A stretch of DNA of 64,000 bases from positions 124,001-188,000 of the forward strand of contig JALLLS010000042.1 in assembly GCA_025094145.1 (NCBI GenBank), in the 5' to 3' direction. How positions within the stretch are numbered: the stretch's first letter is position 1; the number at the start of each line of letters is the position of its first letter. Below the pieces are notes generated by a model. It was given only the letters and a program-made list of their open reading frames with translations. It was not told the DNA's origin and did not search any database. This DNA is from Spinellus fusiger. Taxonomy: Eukaryota > Mucoromycota > Mucoromycetes > Mucorales > Phycomycetaceae. Below, piece by piece: positions 45,455-56,970 of the stretch. The translations under genes and the position numbers were made by a program.

Positions 45455-46747
45455 ACAGTCTAAATAGGCAATAAAATATTTATGGATTAACACAAGATTT
45501 GGAATAGTTGTTCTTCAGATGATTATCTACATTTTTTATTATAAAGATATTGCTCAGTACTTTGTAGCAAAGCCTTTATTCTTCATCACAGTAGAGCACC
45601 TCCTTGGCATGCTATCTACTAAATTTTCCATAATTTCATTTGGGATCTTCTGCTATTCACTACGCAAGCATCATTCAAGTTGTTTTGTATTTGTTATGCT
45701 TGTTCGACGTGGCTCAATCTTCTTTTCAAAATAAGCCCAGACATGCTCAATTGGGTGAAGATCTGGACTTTGTGCAGGCCAAAAATCAAAACATTCAATC
45801 ATACATCTCTTGTTTGTACCATCTACTATATGTTCCTGTGTGGCAAGGAGCACCATCTTCTTGAAAGAGAATGGTCTCATTGAGGTTCTCTTTCAATTTT
45901 TAGAACCAAGGAAGAAAATATTTGGCAAGTACATTGACATATTTGTATTGATTAACTGATCCTTCCAAGAGTACAAGAGGTCCTACACCTCCACGCCAAA
46001 AGCAACCTCATATCATGACTGAACCCTTGCCATACTTGTATGTTCTTTGCGTATAACGCTCCTCATACCTTTCACCTTTTTTCCTGATCACTCTAGTCCC
46101 TTTATCATTGCCCACAACTGTAAAACGGGACTCATCAGACCAAACGATGTTACTCAACCTCTCCACTGGTCAATCAGTCTTGTTTTTACACTATTCTCAT
46201 CGTCTTTGCTTGTGAGTAAGTGTCATACCAGATTTTCTTGATGGTGAGCATGAAAAAAACCCCCGAGTTCATTCATGCATTTTAAAAATATGCTACGGCA
46301 AATATCTACGCCTGCATCATTATTTTTTGAATGATATGCAATTGTTTGTATAGAGTTTCTATGAATAGACAAAACGATAGCCAATTTTGAAGTAGATGAG
46401 ACCTTCTCAGGTCTTTCTATACGAATTTTGAGTTGAAGTGTGCCTTTGTTTTTATACAATAGAATGATCCTGCCCACTGTGCTCTTTGGGATGTCAATAT
46501 CGTCAGAAATCTCCTGATAAGTAGCATGTCTTTTTCCATTGTCCTATAATTTGATCTATAATAAACATATCATGCTTTCTTTTTTTGATGAGACTATATT
46601 TATGTTCTTGGCTAAGAGTCTACTTATTTCTATTGCTTGAAGTCATCTTTTGATTAAGTTATAAAAGAAAAGAAAAGACCTCTATTTTATTTTTGAAGAA
46701 TAAAAAATAGAGATTTATCTTTTCTTTAGTCACATTACATGGGAGTG
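45455..46747 (-). mobile_element. Tc1/mariner-like element (Tc1-3a)
   Basis: On the minus strand it begins after TA with CACTCCCATGTAATGTGAC (46747 downward) and ends near ACAGTCTAAATAGGC. It matches the shorter element 53525-54302. Transposase text: HTH region (MGRIILLYKNKGTLQLKIRI), WSDES (first Asp present), FQEDGAPCHTG (second Asp), SPDLHPIEHVWAYF (Glu). Several stops, at least one a Trp-to-TGA change (MI*GCF), and frameshifts make it dead. Confidence 0.75.
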
Positions 46748-46749
46748 TA

Positions 46750-48107
46750 CAGTGGCTTTCAAAATAATAATGGACTTTTTTCATTCCCCGGTATAATTCT
46801 GTAATAGGAAATACTTATTCTTTGTAATAAAAACACACATTAGACACACAGTAGAGACTTGAAAATTGGATGAAGTATAAAGAAGGTCAACAGGATAATA
46901 AATAAAAATTTCTTGGGTGTAAACCCTTAATATTTAGTGTTTTCACCTTTGGCCTCAATGACAGCCTTGCATCTCCGCCCCATGCTGGCAATGAGAGCGT
47001 CTGTGGTGTCCTTGGGATTTTTTTCCCATTCTTCCAACAGAAGCACCTCCAAATCCTGAAGGGAGCTTTCTGGGGTCATTATCTTCCTGATGGCCTTGTC
47101 AAACATCTCCCAAAGATGCTCTATAGGGTTGAGGTCGGGGCTTTGCAATGGCCACCCCTCCATAGTGGCAATGGTTTCTTGTGCCTTCCACAACCTGGAC
47201 TCTTTGCTTTTATGACAGCTAGTATTGTCCTTTTGAAGAACTTAACATACCGCTGGATTCAGTACCATGAGTTGAGCTAGCTCAGGGCAGTAGTTATCCT
47301 TTAAGATCTCAATGTATTCTCTACTGTCTCTACTGTCCTTCACAGGCACCAACCTTCCAACACCTTCATCAGAGAAAGAACCCCACACCATCACACTAAC
47401 ATCACCAAACTTCATGGTGGGTTTGATGTTCTTTGGGAGCAGCCCCTTCTTCTTGCGCACCACTCTGTTGCGGTTATTGGTCCTCATCAGTTGGTACTTT
47501 GACTCATTGGACCAGATGACTTTCTTACAGTCTTCCTCAGTCCAATGGAGGTGGGCCTTAGCCCAAGCAAACCTCAGCTTCTTATGTTTAATAGTGAGAA
47601 AAGGTTTTTTGACCACCCTGCAAGAAAATAGGCCAGGCTTCTTCATCAATTTTCTAAAAGTGTTCATGGACACTTTGGTGGTCATCTGCTTGCAAAGTTG
47701 ATTCATTGTCTGGAATGAATCCCTTCCCACTTCGCGACTGACCTCTCTCTCGTCCCTCTCCTTCCGAATGGACTTGTGCCCAGTGCTCTTCTTGGCCTTG
47801 AAACAGCCAGTTTCCTTATATCTCTTTACGATAAGGGAAACAAACTGCTTAATAACTCCAAACCTAGCAGAAATGGCAACCAGACTGGTCCCATTTACGG
47901 TGGCCTCGTGAGCAATGAGGCATCAAGTGAAGTCATCGATATTATTTTTTCTGTTCCCAAGAGGTCTTGTGGGTTGTTCGGTGGTGTTAGATGAGGTAGA
48001 TATTAGGGTGGAAAAGCAATAAATGAAGAATGTTTAATAATAAAAAAATTCAAGGCTAAAGTTTGGGTCTGAATCTGAAATGTCCATTGTTTTATTGAAA
48101 GCCACTG
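46750..48107 (-). mobile_element. Tc1-like transposon, 1358 bp (Tc1-2)
   Basis: TIRs CAGTGGCTTTCAA (46750) and TTGAAAGCCACTG (48095-48107), flanked by TA at 46748-46749 and 48108-48109. Same length as Tc1-1. It lies head to tail against Tc1-3a, and its right end is the landing site of LINE-II. Confidence 0.9.
46927..47991 (-). pseudogene. Tc1-2 transposase, inactivated
   Basis: Collinear with Tc1-1: QTMNQLCKQMTTKVSMNTF, KKVIWSNESKYQL (Asn for the first catalytic Asp), SVMVWGSFSDEGVGRLVPV, then a break near 47240, and SPDLNPIEHLWEMFDKAI to TAA at 46927. It carries TGA at the same place as Tc1-1 (DFT*CLIAHEA). The start ATG position reads ATA. Inactive. Confidence 0.8.
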
Positions 48108-48119
48108 TATATCTCCATG

Positions 48120-49215
48120 TTCAGAGTAAAGCCAGATGGATTAAGCTACATGGCAATGTACTCTGGGAAAATGCTCAAAGAATAAGACGGGCTCACAACC
48201 CTCCTAAATATCCATTAAAAGTAGCTTATCTTGAACGTCTTCAAAGTGAAATTACTAGTCTAGTATGTGGCAAGAATCCGCTGGTGACGGTAGCCCGTGG
48301 ACTATGTAGACCTGTTTGGGATCCAATTCTTCTACTACCGTGCACGCGCAAAGAAAGACATCGTCTACTAAAATGGAGGATTGCTTGGTTACCACCAACA
48401 CCTTCAGTTCCTTGCCAATGTGGCCACCCATCTGCCAATCGGGACCACTTTCTCACTTGCACATTCGTTGACCATGAACGCTCCACGTTCTTGTTCTTCT
48501 TAGTTCCTGCACCACCACAAGACGTTCATCCAATTGACTATTGTCTAAATCTTCTGCCGCGCACGGTTAAGTCTTTTGTTAAATGGCGAGATCTTTGGCC
48601 CAGTTTGTTAATACTGCTGCAAGCCATTGATCGAGCCACGTCTACTCGAGACTTTAAGGTGGAGCCATCAACTGGTAGCTTGCTCATTGAGGCTGCTGAT
48701 GGGTGTGATGAGCGGGAACACTGATGCTGTTATAGAGTGAAAAAGGACTCCTTCAGCAACAGACGCTGTATCCTCACTTCTCCTCCGATCTCCCCTCTAC
48801 CACCCATTCTTAGCCCGTTTAGCAAAGCCAGAAGCTGCTAGTGTAGTTGCTGTATTTGTGTCCTCAGGATTGTCCGAGTTGCTCTAAGTATCCCTCGTTG
48901 GATTTCGAATCACCACAGGATGACGGTTATCTTTTTTGGTGTCCTGGTTTCCTTGCTGACTTTATGGCCTTTTGGATGTCTATTCATAATTCTCATTTAC
49001 AATCATTTCTCATTTTCTCATTTTTTTCCCCTCATTTGAGGTTTTTTATTTCTCTGTCCTTCTGTTTCCCATTCGTTTGCATTACTTTTTTTCACTTTTG
49101 TATTTGAAGTGTTTATATGTCTATTCCCATTTATTTCACAAAAGTTCTCATAGGGTGGCTGATATGCCCAAAGCGCGAATAGAAAACTACACCCAAAAAT
49201 TAAAAATACTTTGAA
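48120..49215 (+). mobile_element. 5'-truncated LINE with 15-bp TSD (LINE-II)
   Basis: CTGTATATCTCCATG flanks it (48105-48119 and 49216-49230). The left copy starts inside the Tc1-2 TIR. It encodes the last 200 codons of a LINE ORF2 (to TGA 48724), with KWRIAWLPPTPSVPCQCGHP, a Cys/His block CQCGHPSANRDHFLTC and VHPIDYCLNLL, the last matching [11 protein letters not shown] of LINE-A. The 3' UTR (48725-49215) ends AAATACTTTGAA and is shared with LINE-I, III and IV. Confidence 0.88.
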
Positions 49216-49347
49216 CTGTATATCTCCATGTATTTTTCAGAAAAGCTTCAATGTGAGTCATTTAAACGATTATTTTCAAATATTAGCTGATTTGGCAGAG
49301 TGAATAGATTGATGCTCTAATTGTGTGTTCTAACAGTATAGTTTATT

Positions 49348-51393
49348 TTAAAGTAATTTGTCAGGACGCTCAACAAATCTTAATTCATGAGGAGTAGGAC
49401 GGAGAGTCAAACCATAGGGTATAGATATCGTATAATCGGTATATACAGGATTATTATTGGAATCAAGCATTGGCTCAATTGTACAGCGTGACCAAAGATT
49501 GACATAAACATAAAAAAGCTCTGCCTCAGCCTATTGAATGGCCAAATGAAATTATTTTGTTAAAAGGCAAACTCAAATATTTCTTGGAGATATTACCAGA
49601 TAAATTCCAGGGCAAATACGTCTTTATAGCGCCACACATTAACATTAGTAAATCAAAGATAGGTGATATTATGCTATTTATTTTTACCTTCCCCATCCAA
49701 AGTTGAAGTGATCGCGCTCACTTGTGTTTCCATTTGCTGATGCAAACATTGTACTTTTGTTGTTCATATATCGCTCCGGAATAAACTTATCTGGTTCGGA
49801 ATAAACATCAGGATCTAGGTGCATAGTATACATATTGCTAAGAAGTGTTGATCCTTTTTTGATCAGATAGTTATCAATTATGACTACATAAAATGAGAGA
49901 AGATAAGTCAATTTCCTTTAGTATTGAGCAGATATAATATACTGACTATCCTTATCAGCAACATGAGGAATACTCAAAGTAGAAATAGGGATATGGCGTA
50001 ATATTTCTCTTTGAACAGACACCATATAGGGGAAATGTTCACGTTCTGAGAAATCTGGTAGTCGTTCATGTTTGGTAACAAATGTGTCTATCTCATCACA
50101 AATCTTTTTCTGGATTTCTGGATGGTGTGATAAGAAAAGGAAAGCCCACGAAATTGTTGTAGCAACAGTGTCTGTTCCAGCAGCAATAATATCATCTAAA
50201 AATGAGTTTAGTCTCGTAGAATACTGAGAGCCTTTATGTAATTCAACTCACTCATAATCACAATGAAATCTTTTTCCTCGAATTGGGTCTTTTCATTCGA
50301 TTCATGTATCTTTTTGAAGGCTGAATTGGTGTCGCTCTCGAAGGCTTCTTTAAGTAACTTCTTCATGAGAGGGTCACGTGAATTACGAACCCATTCACTG
50401 TCTTTCTTATCTTTACCACGTATGTAGTCAATAAAAGATAAAGCAGGAATGTACGAGCTTATGTCTTCTTCAAAACTGGCCTTCTGTACAATAACATCAA
50501 TAGCATCCATAATCTCTTTGTATAACGGATCTTCAGATGAATCCACACGCATCGTACAATATAATCCCAATACCACATTAAGAGAGGCACAGTTAGCATA
50601 GTTAAATGGATTCACGCTCTTCTTTGACTTTGTTTGTGCTATCAATTCTTTTATAAGATTTTTTGCTTCAAATAAGAGTACATCATTAGAAGCATTCACA
50701 GCCTTGGGTGATAAGAAATTGGCAACTATGATACATAATTAATACAACTAAGAGCTTGAGTTTTTTTTCCCTTTACCAGCTGCTCTTGCGTCTGTCCATC
50801 TTTTTCCATAATTAGCAAAAATAACGCCTCTAAAGTTCAAAGAGAAAGTAGAAATTAGATCTCTATACACACCATAGATTTGTTGCATTTTACCTGCCAT
50901 CATGACTGTGATATTTATCACTAAATCTATGAGGTGGACGTGAAGAAGTGCTAACCCCATTAGTTACAAATACTTTATGGGCAAGTCCTGGATCAGATAT
51001 AATGATGAAGTCTTTTGCGCCCATCTTGATATGAATAATAGGCCCTGGAAGTGTATAAGTTAATCTATGCCAACATGAATAGAACACACTATTTACCCAA
51101 TTCTTTATGCCATTCATGAAGTTTAAGTTCGAGAGATTTAACAAGGTGTGGTATGTGGCCTAAAATACATGATGAATCTTTCAATAATTCATGGTATGGT
51201 TCTTACCAACAATTGGGTAGTTTCCTTTTGGCATTGGGATTGAGCTAAAGTCTTGGTTTTTGTCCTTTTTCATAATATAATATACTGAATAGGCAGCAGT
51301 AACAAGAGCCACAGCACTCATCAGTGGTAGTTTTGAATCATTCAAGATTTCACTGATAACTTGAGGATTCGGGAGTGATAAGAATGAAGACAT
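49348..51393 (-). CDS. Cytochrome P450 monooxygenase, copy B
   Basis: Mirror image of copy A: exons 51207-51393, 51097-51159, 50894-51044, 50777-50829, 50252-50725, 49947-50195, 49688-49883, 49597-49621, 49348-49530. The frames I compared encode the same protein, with intact ExxR and FNFGWGRRICPG motifs. The only difference noticed inside the gene is a T5 instead of T6 run just before an intron acceptor. Both copies keep the same 5' and 3' flanks, so both should be expressed alike. Convergent transcription across the spacer could yield complementary RNA (inference). Confidence 0.93.
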
Positions 51394-51925
51394 TTAATGA
51401 GACAAAGCAGAAAGAGACAGACTTTTGTTAGATTTTATAAGTAAGTGAATGTCATGTGGTAATACGGAGGCGTTTACCATTGAAGCTTGTGTGATCTCTT
51501 TACTATTACCACTACTATTATAATTATAATAAAACCCTAAAACAGAATATTTGTTCTTAGGTTTTATTGCTATTATGTTGTTCAGTTTTCTTCTCTAAAC
51601 ACAAAGTTTTACCTTTTGATGACCGATTGCGCTGTTATGTCTTATCAAAAGTTATATTTATTGATTTTGCAACCTATGCTTTGCTTCGGGGAAATTTTGC
51701 CCTTTGGGTGTGTACATCAAGCCAATGTTTATTAGAACTGTGTTGATATTTGTTTTTTGGGATTCAAATTGCATGTTGTTCCTAAAGCAATCTTTGTTGC
51801 CTCCACTCTGACCTCCAATGTGGTATTGCTCTTAAGAGCCACACTTTTATTCTCCTATAAATAAATAAAAATCTATCTTTACTACTTCATATCTTTCTAA
51901 GTCATGCATTCGTATAATAAATAAT
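51394..51925. other. P450 upstream region (promoter), copy B
   Basis: Mirror of 42396-42919 between P450 copy B and the DIRS gag start (ATG at 51924-51926). Confidence 0.4.
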
Positions 51926-53524
51926 GTCAAGCAATGACAACACACCCAACATTCTCACAGCAGAACAATTGTAATAAATAGTAAAAGAGCTTCAGTCAAA
52001 ACTCCAAGTTGAAGGACCAAGACAAATGGACAGCACAGTACTTCCTGAGGGAATTGCCACCTATTTGGACAATATCCCCTTTTATGACCTTAAAGAAAAA
52101 GCAAAGCCTTACAAGAAAAATGTACACAGGTACAGATGTGGAGAATAGATAACTCCTGAAACCATCAACAAAAACTTAGCCCAATAACTCAAAAAAATTA
52201 ATGGTCGACACCTATCAGATCATACATTCCATTTATTAGATCACAGAAACAGCAAGAATTCAGGCTAAAGCAGCCACAAAGATCTACAAACAACTCTTCT
52301 TTTTACGAGAAAAAGACAAATTTGAAGATACAGACAACAAGCTTTTTGAACAGACAGTGGAGCAATCAAGACGCTTGGCTCTCTATGAATACACTTCAGC
52401 AAAAGTCCAAGAAGAAAAGGCCAGAGATTACGCTACCAAAGCACTTCGTCTCCCTGCCAGCCTCAAACACCTGGAGAGCCAGGATGAAGGAGGGAATTCA
52501 AATGCCTTCTCAGAGAAGTTTATGGCGCAGATCAACAAAGCAAGATTTGAGCAGAGATTGGTCCAAGGAGTCAGCCACTCCAATGGATTTAGAAGCAGAG
52601 GAAATCATTATTCCTCACGAGGTTTCAGAAGAAACCAAAGAGGATTCAGAAACAACTTTAACAGCAACTTTAGCTCCGGTTTTTAGGGAAGAGAACAAGG
52701 TGGCGCCCCATTCACATAACAGTCCCAGTAACGCTATCCCACGAACCAAGAGTCTCAATAAAGAAAGCAGACTTCATAAACAAAAAAACGAAAAATAAAA
52801 TAAAATAAAATAAAATAAAATAAAATAAAATAAAATAAATTAGAAGAAAAAATATTACAAGATCCATGTCAAAAGATATCAATAATACAACCATTAACAC
52901 AAGAAATATCAAAGAACTACAGTGTTCCCATGGACGGGATACTACCAGGGGACAGACTAGTACACTTCCTCAATTATTGGAAAACAACAATAACACACAA
53001 TTGGCCATTATCAGTGATAACTTCAGGATATCGCCTACAATTTGAAAAAGTGCCCAAACCATAGATCCAGGGTCCAATGAAAATGACAGTAGAAGATCAA
53101 GTAGCAGTAGACACAGCAGTAAAATAATTCCTAATAGAAGGAATTATAGAAAGGTTACCTATACAATACAAACAGTTTCTGTCAAACTTCTTTACAGTAC
53201 AAGAAGCAATAAAAAGAAGACCTATCTTGGATTATCAAAAACTAAACCAATTCCTCCAAGTAGAACACTTCAAGATGGAAGGAGCCATGGCACTGCGGAA
53301 AATTGTAGAGAAAAACGACCTCATCTGCAAAATAGACTTGAAAGATGCCTACGTAGTAGTGCCAATCCATACAGAATCCAGACCCTTTTTGACTTTCTCA
53401 CATCAGAACACAATTTATCAGTGCTGATCACTAGCTTTTGGAGTAAGTGCAGCCCCTTGGTTTTTCTCCAGGATTATGAGATATGCAATTGAACAAATGA
53501 GGAAAAGGGAATTCGTCTGGTGTA
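51924..53524 (+). pseudogene. DIRS-like retroelement copy 2
   Basis: Mirror of copy 1 with the same early TAA, the two overlapping frames at 52322-52798 and 52357-52686, an (AAAAT)n tract at 52796-52840, and RT part MDYQKLNQFLQVEHFKMEGA ... KIDLKDAYVVVPIH, a TGA before SLAFGVSAAPWFFSR. It ends at MRKREFV, where Tc1-3b inserted at TA. The downstream RT and RNase H of copy 1 are missing here. Confidence 0.7.
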
Positions 53525-54302
53525 CACTCCCATGTAATAAGTGACTAAAGAAAAGATAAATCTCTATTTTTTATTCTTCAAAAATAAAATAGAGGTCTTT
53601 TCTTTTCTTTTATAACTTAATCAAAAGATGACTTCAAGCAATAGAAATAAGTAGACTCTTAGCCAAGAACATAAATATAGTCTCATCAAAAAAGAAAGCA
53701 TGATATGTTTATTATAGATCAAATTATAGGACAATGGAAAAAGACATGCTACTTATCAGGAGATTTCTGACGATATTGACATCCCAAAGAGCACAGTGGG
53801 CAGGATCATTCTATTGTATAAAAACAAAGGCACACTTCAACTCAAAATTCGTATAGAAAGACCTGAGAAGGTCTCATCTACTTCAAAATTGGCTATCGTT
53901 TTGTCTATTCATAGAAACTCTATACAAACAATTGCATATCATTCAAAAAATAATGATGCAGGCGTAGATATTTGCCGTAGCATATTTTTAAAATGCATGA
54001 ATGAACTCGGGGGTTTTTTTCATGCTCACCATCAAGAAAATCTGGTATGACACTTACTCACAAACATAACCAATGCAAAGCAGCTTGAATGATGCTTGCG
54101 TAGTGAATAGCAGAAGATCCCAAATGAAATTATGGAAAATTTAGTGGATAGTATGCCAAGGAGATGCTCTACTGTGATGAAGAATAAAGGCTTTGCTACA
54201 AAGCACTAAGCAATATCTTTATAATAAAAAATGTAGATAATCATCTAAAGAACAACTATTCAAAATCTTGTGTTAATCCATGAATATTTTATTATAAACA
54301 TC
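53525..54302 (+). mobile_element. Internally deleted Tc1/mariner copy (Tc1-3b)
   Basis: Starts CACTCCCATGTAATAAGTGAC after TA and contains the N-terminal transposase ORF (53796-54050, 84 residues identical to the 46477-46223 reading). It then jumps, at CTCACAAACATAACC, over roughly 500 bp of the catalytic region present in Tc1-3a and resumes at GCTTGAATGATGCTTGCG. It ends TTATTATAAACATCTTAGACTG. A deletion derivative lacking D, D and E. Confidence 0.7.
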
Positions 54303-54718
54303 TTAGACTGATAGATATGCCTCTATTTTTCAAAATAGTAATAACATTAATTTGCCATCCACTCATTTATTACATGGGACTGTATGTGCAATTATACACT
54401 GTAGATTTTAGTATGCATAATCAAGTCAATTCAATGAATAAAAATGATATTTTATTCACTCTTTTATCCTTTTTGTTTGATCTATGTTGGCTCTTGTCTA
54501 AATGATACACTTGCTAGCTATTTTACTTTGTGTCTATACCACCGAGCTTGGAACTATTTTGTCCAAATTAAGGAACGACACATGACGATCTTTCTGTACT
54601 CATTAATGTATTTTTTATACATATACAAATCCTGAGCCTGCGTGGCTTTTAGGTGACATGTGAAAGATCAACAAGAATGTATTTATAGTGCAGGTAGTAC
54701 ACTCTATGGGTGTTTTTA
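54303..54718. other. No gene recognised
   Basis: AT-rich DNA with only short hydrophobic open frames (for example 54317-54505). It ends in ACTCTATGGGTGTTTTTAAA beside the LINE-III target duplication. The DIRS reading does not resume after Tc1-3b. Confidence 0.4.
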
Positions 54719-54734
54719 AATACATGGAGTACAG

Positions 54735-55117
54735 TTCAAAGTATTTTTATTTTTGGGTGTTGGTTGCTATTTGCGCATTGGGCATGTTAGCCACCCTATG
54801 AGAACTTTTGAACAATTAAGATATACATATAAACACTTTCAAATACAAAAGTGGAAAAAATAAATGCAAGGAAAAAAAGAAACAGAAAGATAAGAGTATA
54901 TAAAACCTCGAAATGAGGGAAAAAATGAAGAGAAATATGAGAAATGAGAGAAAATGACAATGCAGACATAGACATTAGTTTGAGCCTAATCCCACAAGCT
55001 TTCAATAGACCAAAGATTGGTCTATTTACAAGTCTTGTTGGGTGTGTTGATTGTTTCCCTCGGCTCCTTCCATGGCTGAGTCAGACCCAAATGCCTGGAG
55101 GGCTTCTTTTTCAAGGG
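54735..55117 (-). mobile_element. Severely 5'-truncated half-LINE (LINE-III), 16-bp TSD
   Basis: AATACATGGAGTACAG flanks it (54719-54734, 55118-55133). The minus-strand sequence starts CCCTTGAAAAAGAAGCCCTC, the last codons of the ORF1 of LINE-I, and continues through the same ORF1/3' UTR junction to AAATACTTTGAA. It is therefore a separate retrotransposed copy of the ORF1-only structure. The right duplication ends inside the mariner TIR (TACAG, then TGGGATAG). Confidence 0.85.
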
Positions 55118-55130
55118 AATACATGGAGTA

Positions 55131-56462
55131 CAGTGGGATAGCAAAAAAAATTTGGCAAATTTAAAAAATTCGATAGATTTCATATTATCAATATAGTGTT
55201 CTTCTTGTATCAAGAGAAATAAAACGTATTTTCTACTTTAATAAAGCTCATATTATGTTTAAAAAAGGCTCTAGAATTTGTACATGTAATTTATTTTTAC
55301 ATTTACTTATAAAAAATTATCACAAATATAGCTTCAATAATGCGTACTCCCACCCTTGTTCTTGATGACTTCTTGCATTCGTGCTGGCATTGTCTCAATC
55401 AAAGAATTCTATGTTTTTAACTCAAAGGAACCCCAGGCTTCCTTTATTATCGTTTGAGCTTGTCCATCTTGAAAGAACTGTTATATCTCTCCTGGATCTT
55501 GTCTTTCATCTGCATCCAAAGGTTTCCAATGGGGTTCAGATCGGGTGATTGAGCAGGCCACTCCAAACTACCAACTCCTCTCTCTCTTTTCCAATCACTT
55601 GCTACAATACTTTTGTGAGTGGCTGCTTGACCTTCCATCAATATCAAGTGGCACTCTAGACCCTAGAAACGTAGCAATGACTCTTTATAGACTTTCTTGA
55701 AAAAATCAACAGCCTTTCGTTCATCCTTCTCAAGCATCACTAGTTCTGACTTCTCATCGTGACGAATGACTCCCCAGACCATGACTGAGGATCTTCCACT
55801 CTTGAATGTGGGAGCAAGACAATATTTTTTGTAAGCTTCTCCATCCTTACGCCAAACGTGAACCACTCGACTGTTCTTGCCAATTTCGAAACTACTTTCG
55901 TCAGTCCATATAACTTTTTTCCACATGTCAATGGTCCAGTGGAGATGTTCTTTGGCAAACATGAGTGTTCTTTCTTGATGTGTTTCATTCAAAAAAAGTT
56001 TCTTCTTTTCCACTCGGCTAAATATACCCTCTTCATGCAGTACACGTCTAACAGTGTGCTTGCTTCATTCTTTGGGTATTGCTGCAACTATCTCACTTGA
56101 AGTCAATCGTCTATTCTTGCCAACAACGTTCAGAAGGTGTCGTATTTCTATTTCATTGAATATTTTGGGTCTTCCTGAACTCTCTTGGAGTTTATTAGTT
56201 CCTGTTGTCTTTTGTTGATTTAGAACATTGTAGATTGTTTGCAGCTTTCAGTTCTTTCAACTACTTCCATTACTTTCATATTTGCTTGTCAAAAATTAAC
56301 AATGGTAAGTTTCTGCTCGTCTGTTAGTTGCATTGTAAATTAAATATGTATATACTCTTATTAAGAAGAAAGGAAGAAAACTGCTACAAGTGTCTCTTAT
56401 GTAAGATATGAAATACATCGAATTTCTATTAAATAAATGCCATTCTTCCTGTCTCTCCACTG
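55131..56462 (-). mobile_element. Mariner-like transposon, 1332 bp (mariner-4)
   Basis: Ends CAGTGGGATAGCAAAAAA (55131) and, reverse-complemented, CAGTGGAGAGACAGG (56462), with TA on both sides. Similarity continues inward to ATTCGATRKATTTCATA at about 55 bp. It sits inside the left target duplication of LINE-IV. Confidence 0.8.
55447..56333 (-). pseudogene. Mariner-4 transposase, catalytic residues lost
   Basis: From MQLTDEQK (56333) through HTH text to TAA 55447 in two main frames. First Asp is kept in KKVIWTDESSFEIG. The second motif reads LMEGQAATHKS, with no Asp where LM-x-D-x-A is expected. The third reads SPDLNPIGNLWMQM, with Gly in place of the catalytic Glu. A stop after KESLLRF (55663) adds to decay. 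Confidence 0.75.
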
Positions 56463-56467
56463 TACAA

Positions 56468-56970
56468 TTTAAAGTATTTTTATTTTTTGGGTGTAGTTTG
56501 CTATTCGCGCATTGGGCATGTTAGCCACCCTATGAGAACTTTTGAAAAATAAAATAAGAATAAACATAGAAACACTTCAAAGACAAAAGTGAAAAAAATA
56601 ATGCAGAAGAATAAGAGACAGATGGACAGAGAATACAAAATCTCACACGAGGGAAAAAATGCTGAAAAGTGAGAAATGATTGTAAATGAGAATTATGAAT
56701 AGACATCCAAAAGGCCATAAAGTCAGCAAGGAAATCAGGACACCAAAAAAGATAACCGTCATCCTGTGGTGATTCGAAATCCAACGAGGGATACTTAGAG
56801 CAACTCGGACAATCCCGAGGACACAAATACAGCAACTACACTAGCAGCTTCTGGCTTTGCTAAACGGGCTAAGAATGGGTGGTAGAGGAGAGATCGGAGG
56901 AGAAGTGAGGATACAGCGTCTGTTGCTGCAGGAGTCTGCACTCTATGGCGGCGTTGGCGTTCCCGCTCAA
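56468..56970 (-). mobile_element. 5'-truncated LINE 3' end (LINE-IV)
   Basis: Same 3' UTR as LINE-II (CATCCTGTGGTGATTCGAAA and CTTCTGGCTTTGCTAAACGG on the plus strand). Right flank AATACATAGAGTACA (56971-56985). The matching left flank AATACATGGAGTA|CAA is split by mariner-4. It contains only the ORF2 stop region and UTR. Confidence 0.75.

Larger units (their letters stand above)
48916..53524 (-). repeat. Right arm of 4.6-kb inverted repeat
   Basis: Reverse complement of 40798-45398. The inner end lies within LINE-II (48916). The outer end lies at the TA where Tc1-3b interrupts the DIRS sequence (53523-53524). Differences from the left arm are a handful of substitutions (for example Gly to Arg in the RG-rich gag tail) and small indels in homopolymer or ATTTT tracts. 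Confidence 0.95.

Noticed and set aside
45671..45883. Plus-strand ORFs opposite the Tc1-3a transposase
   Set aside because: The minus strand carries the SPDLHPIEHVW motif and the rest of the DDE domain; the plus frames are shadows.
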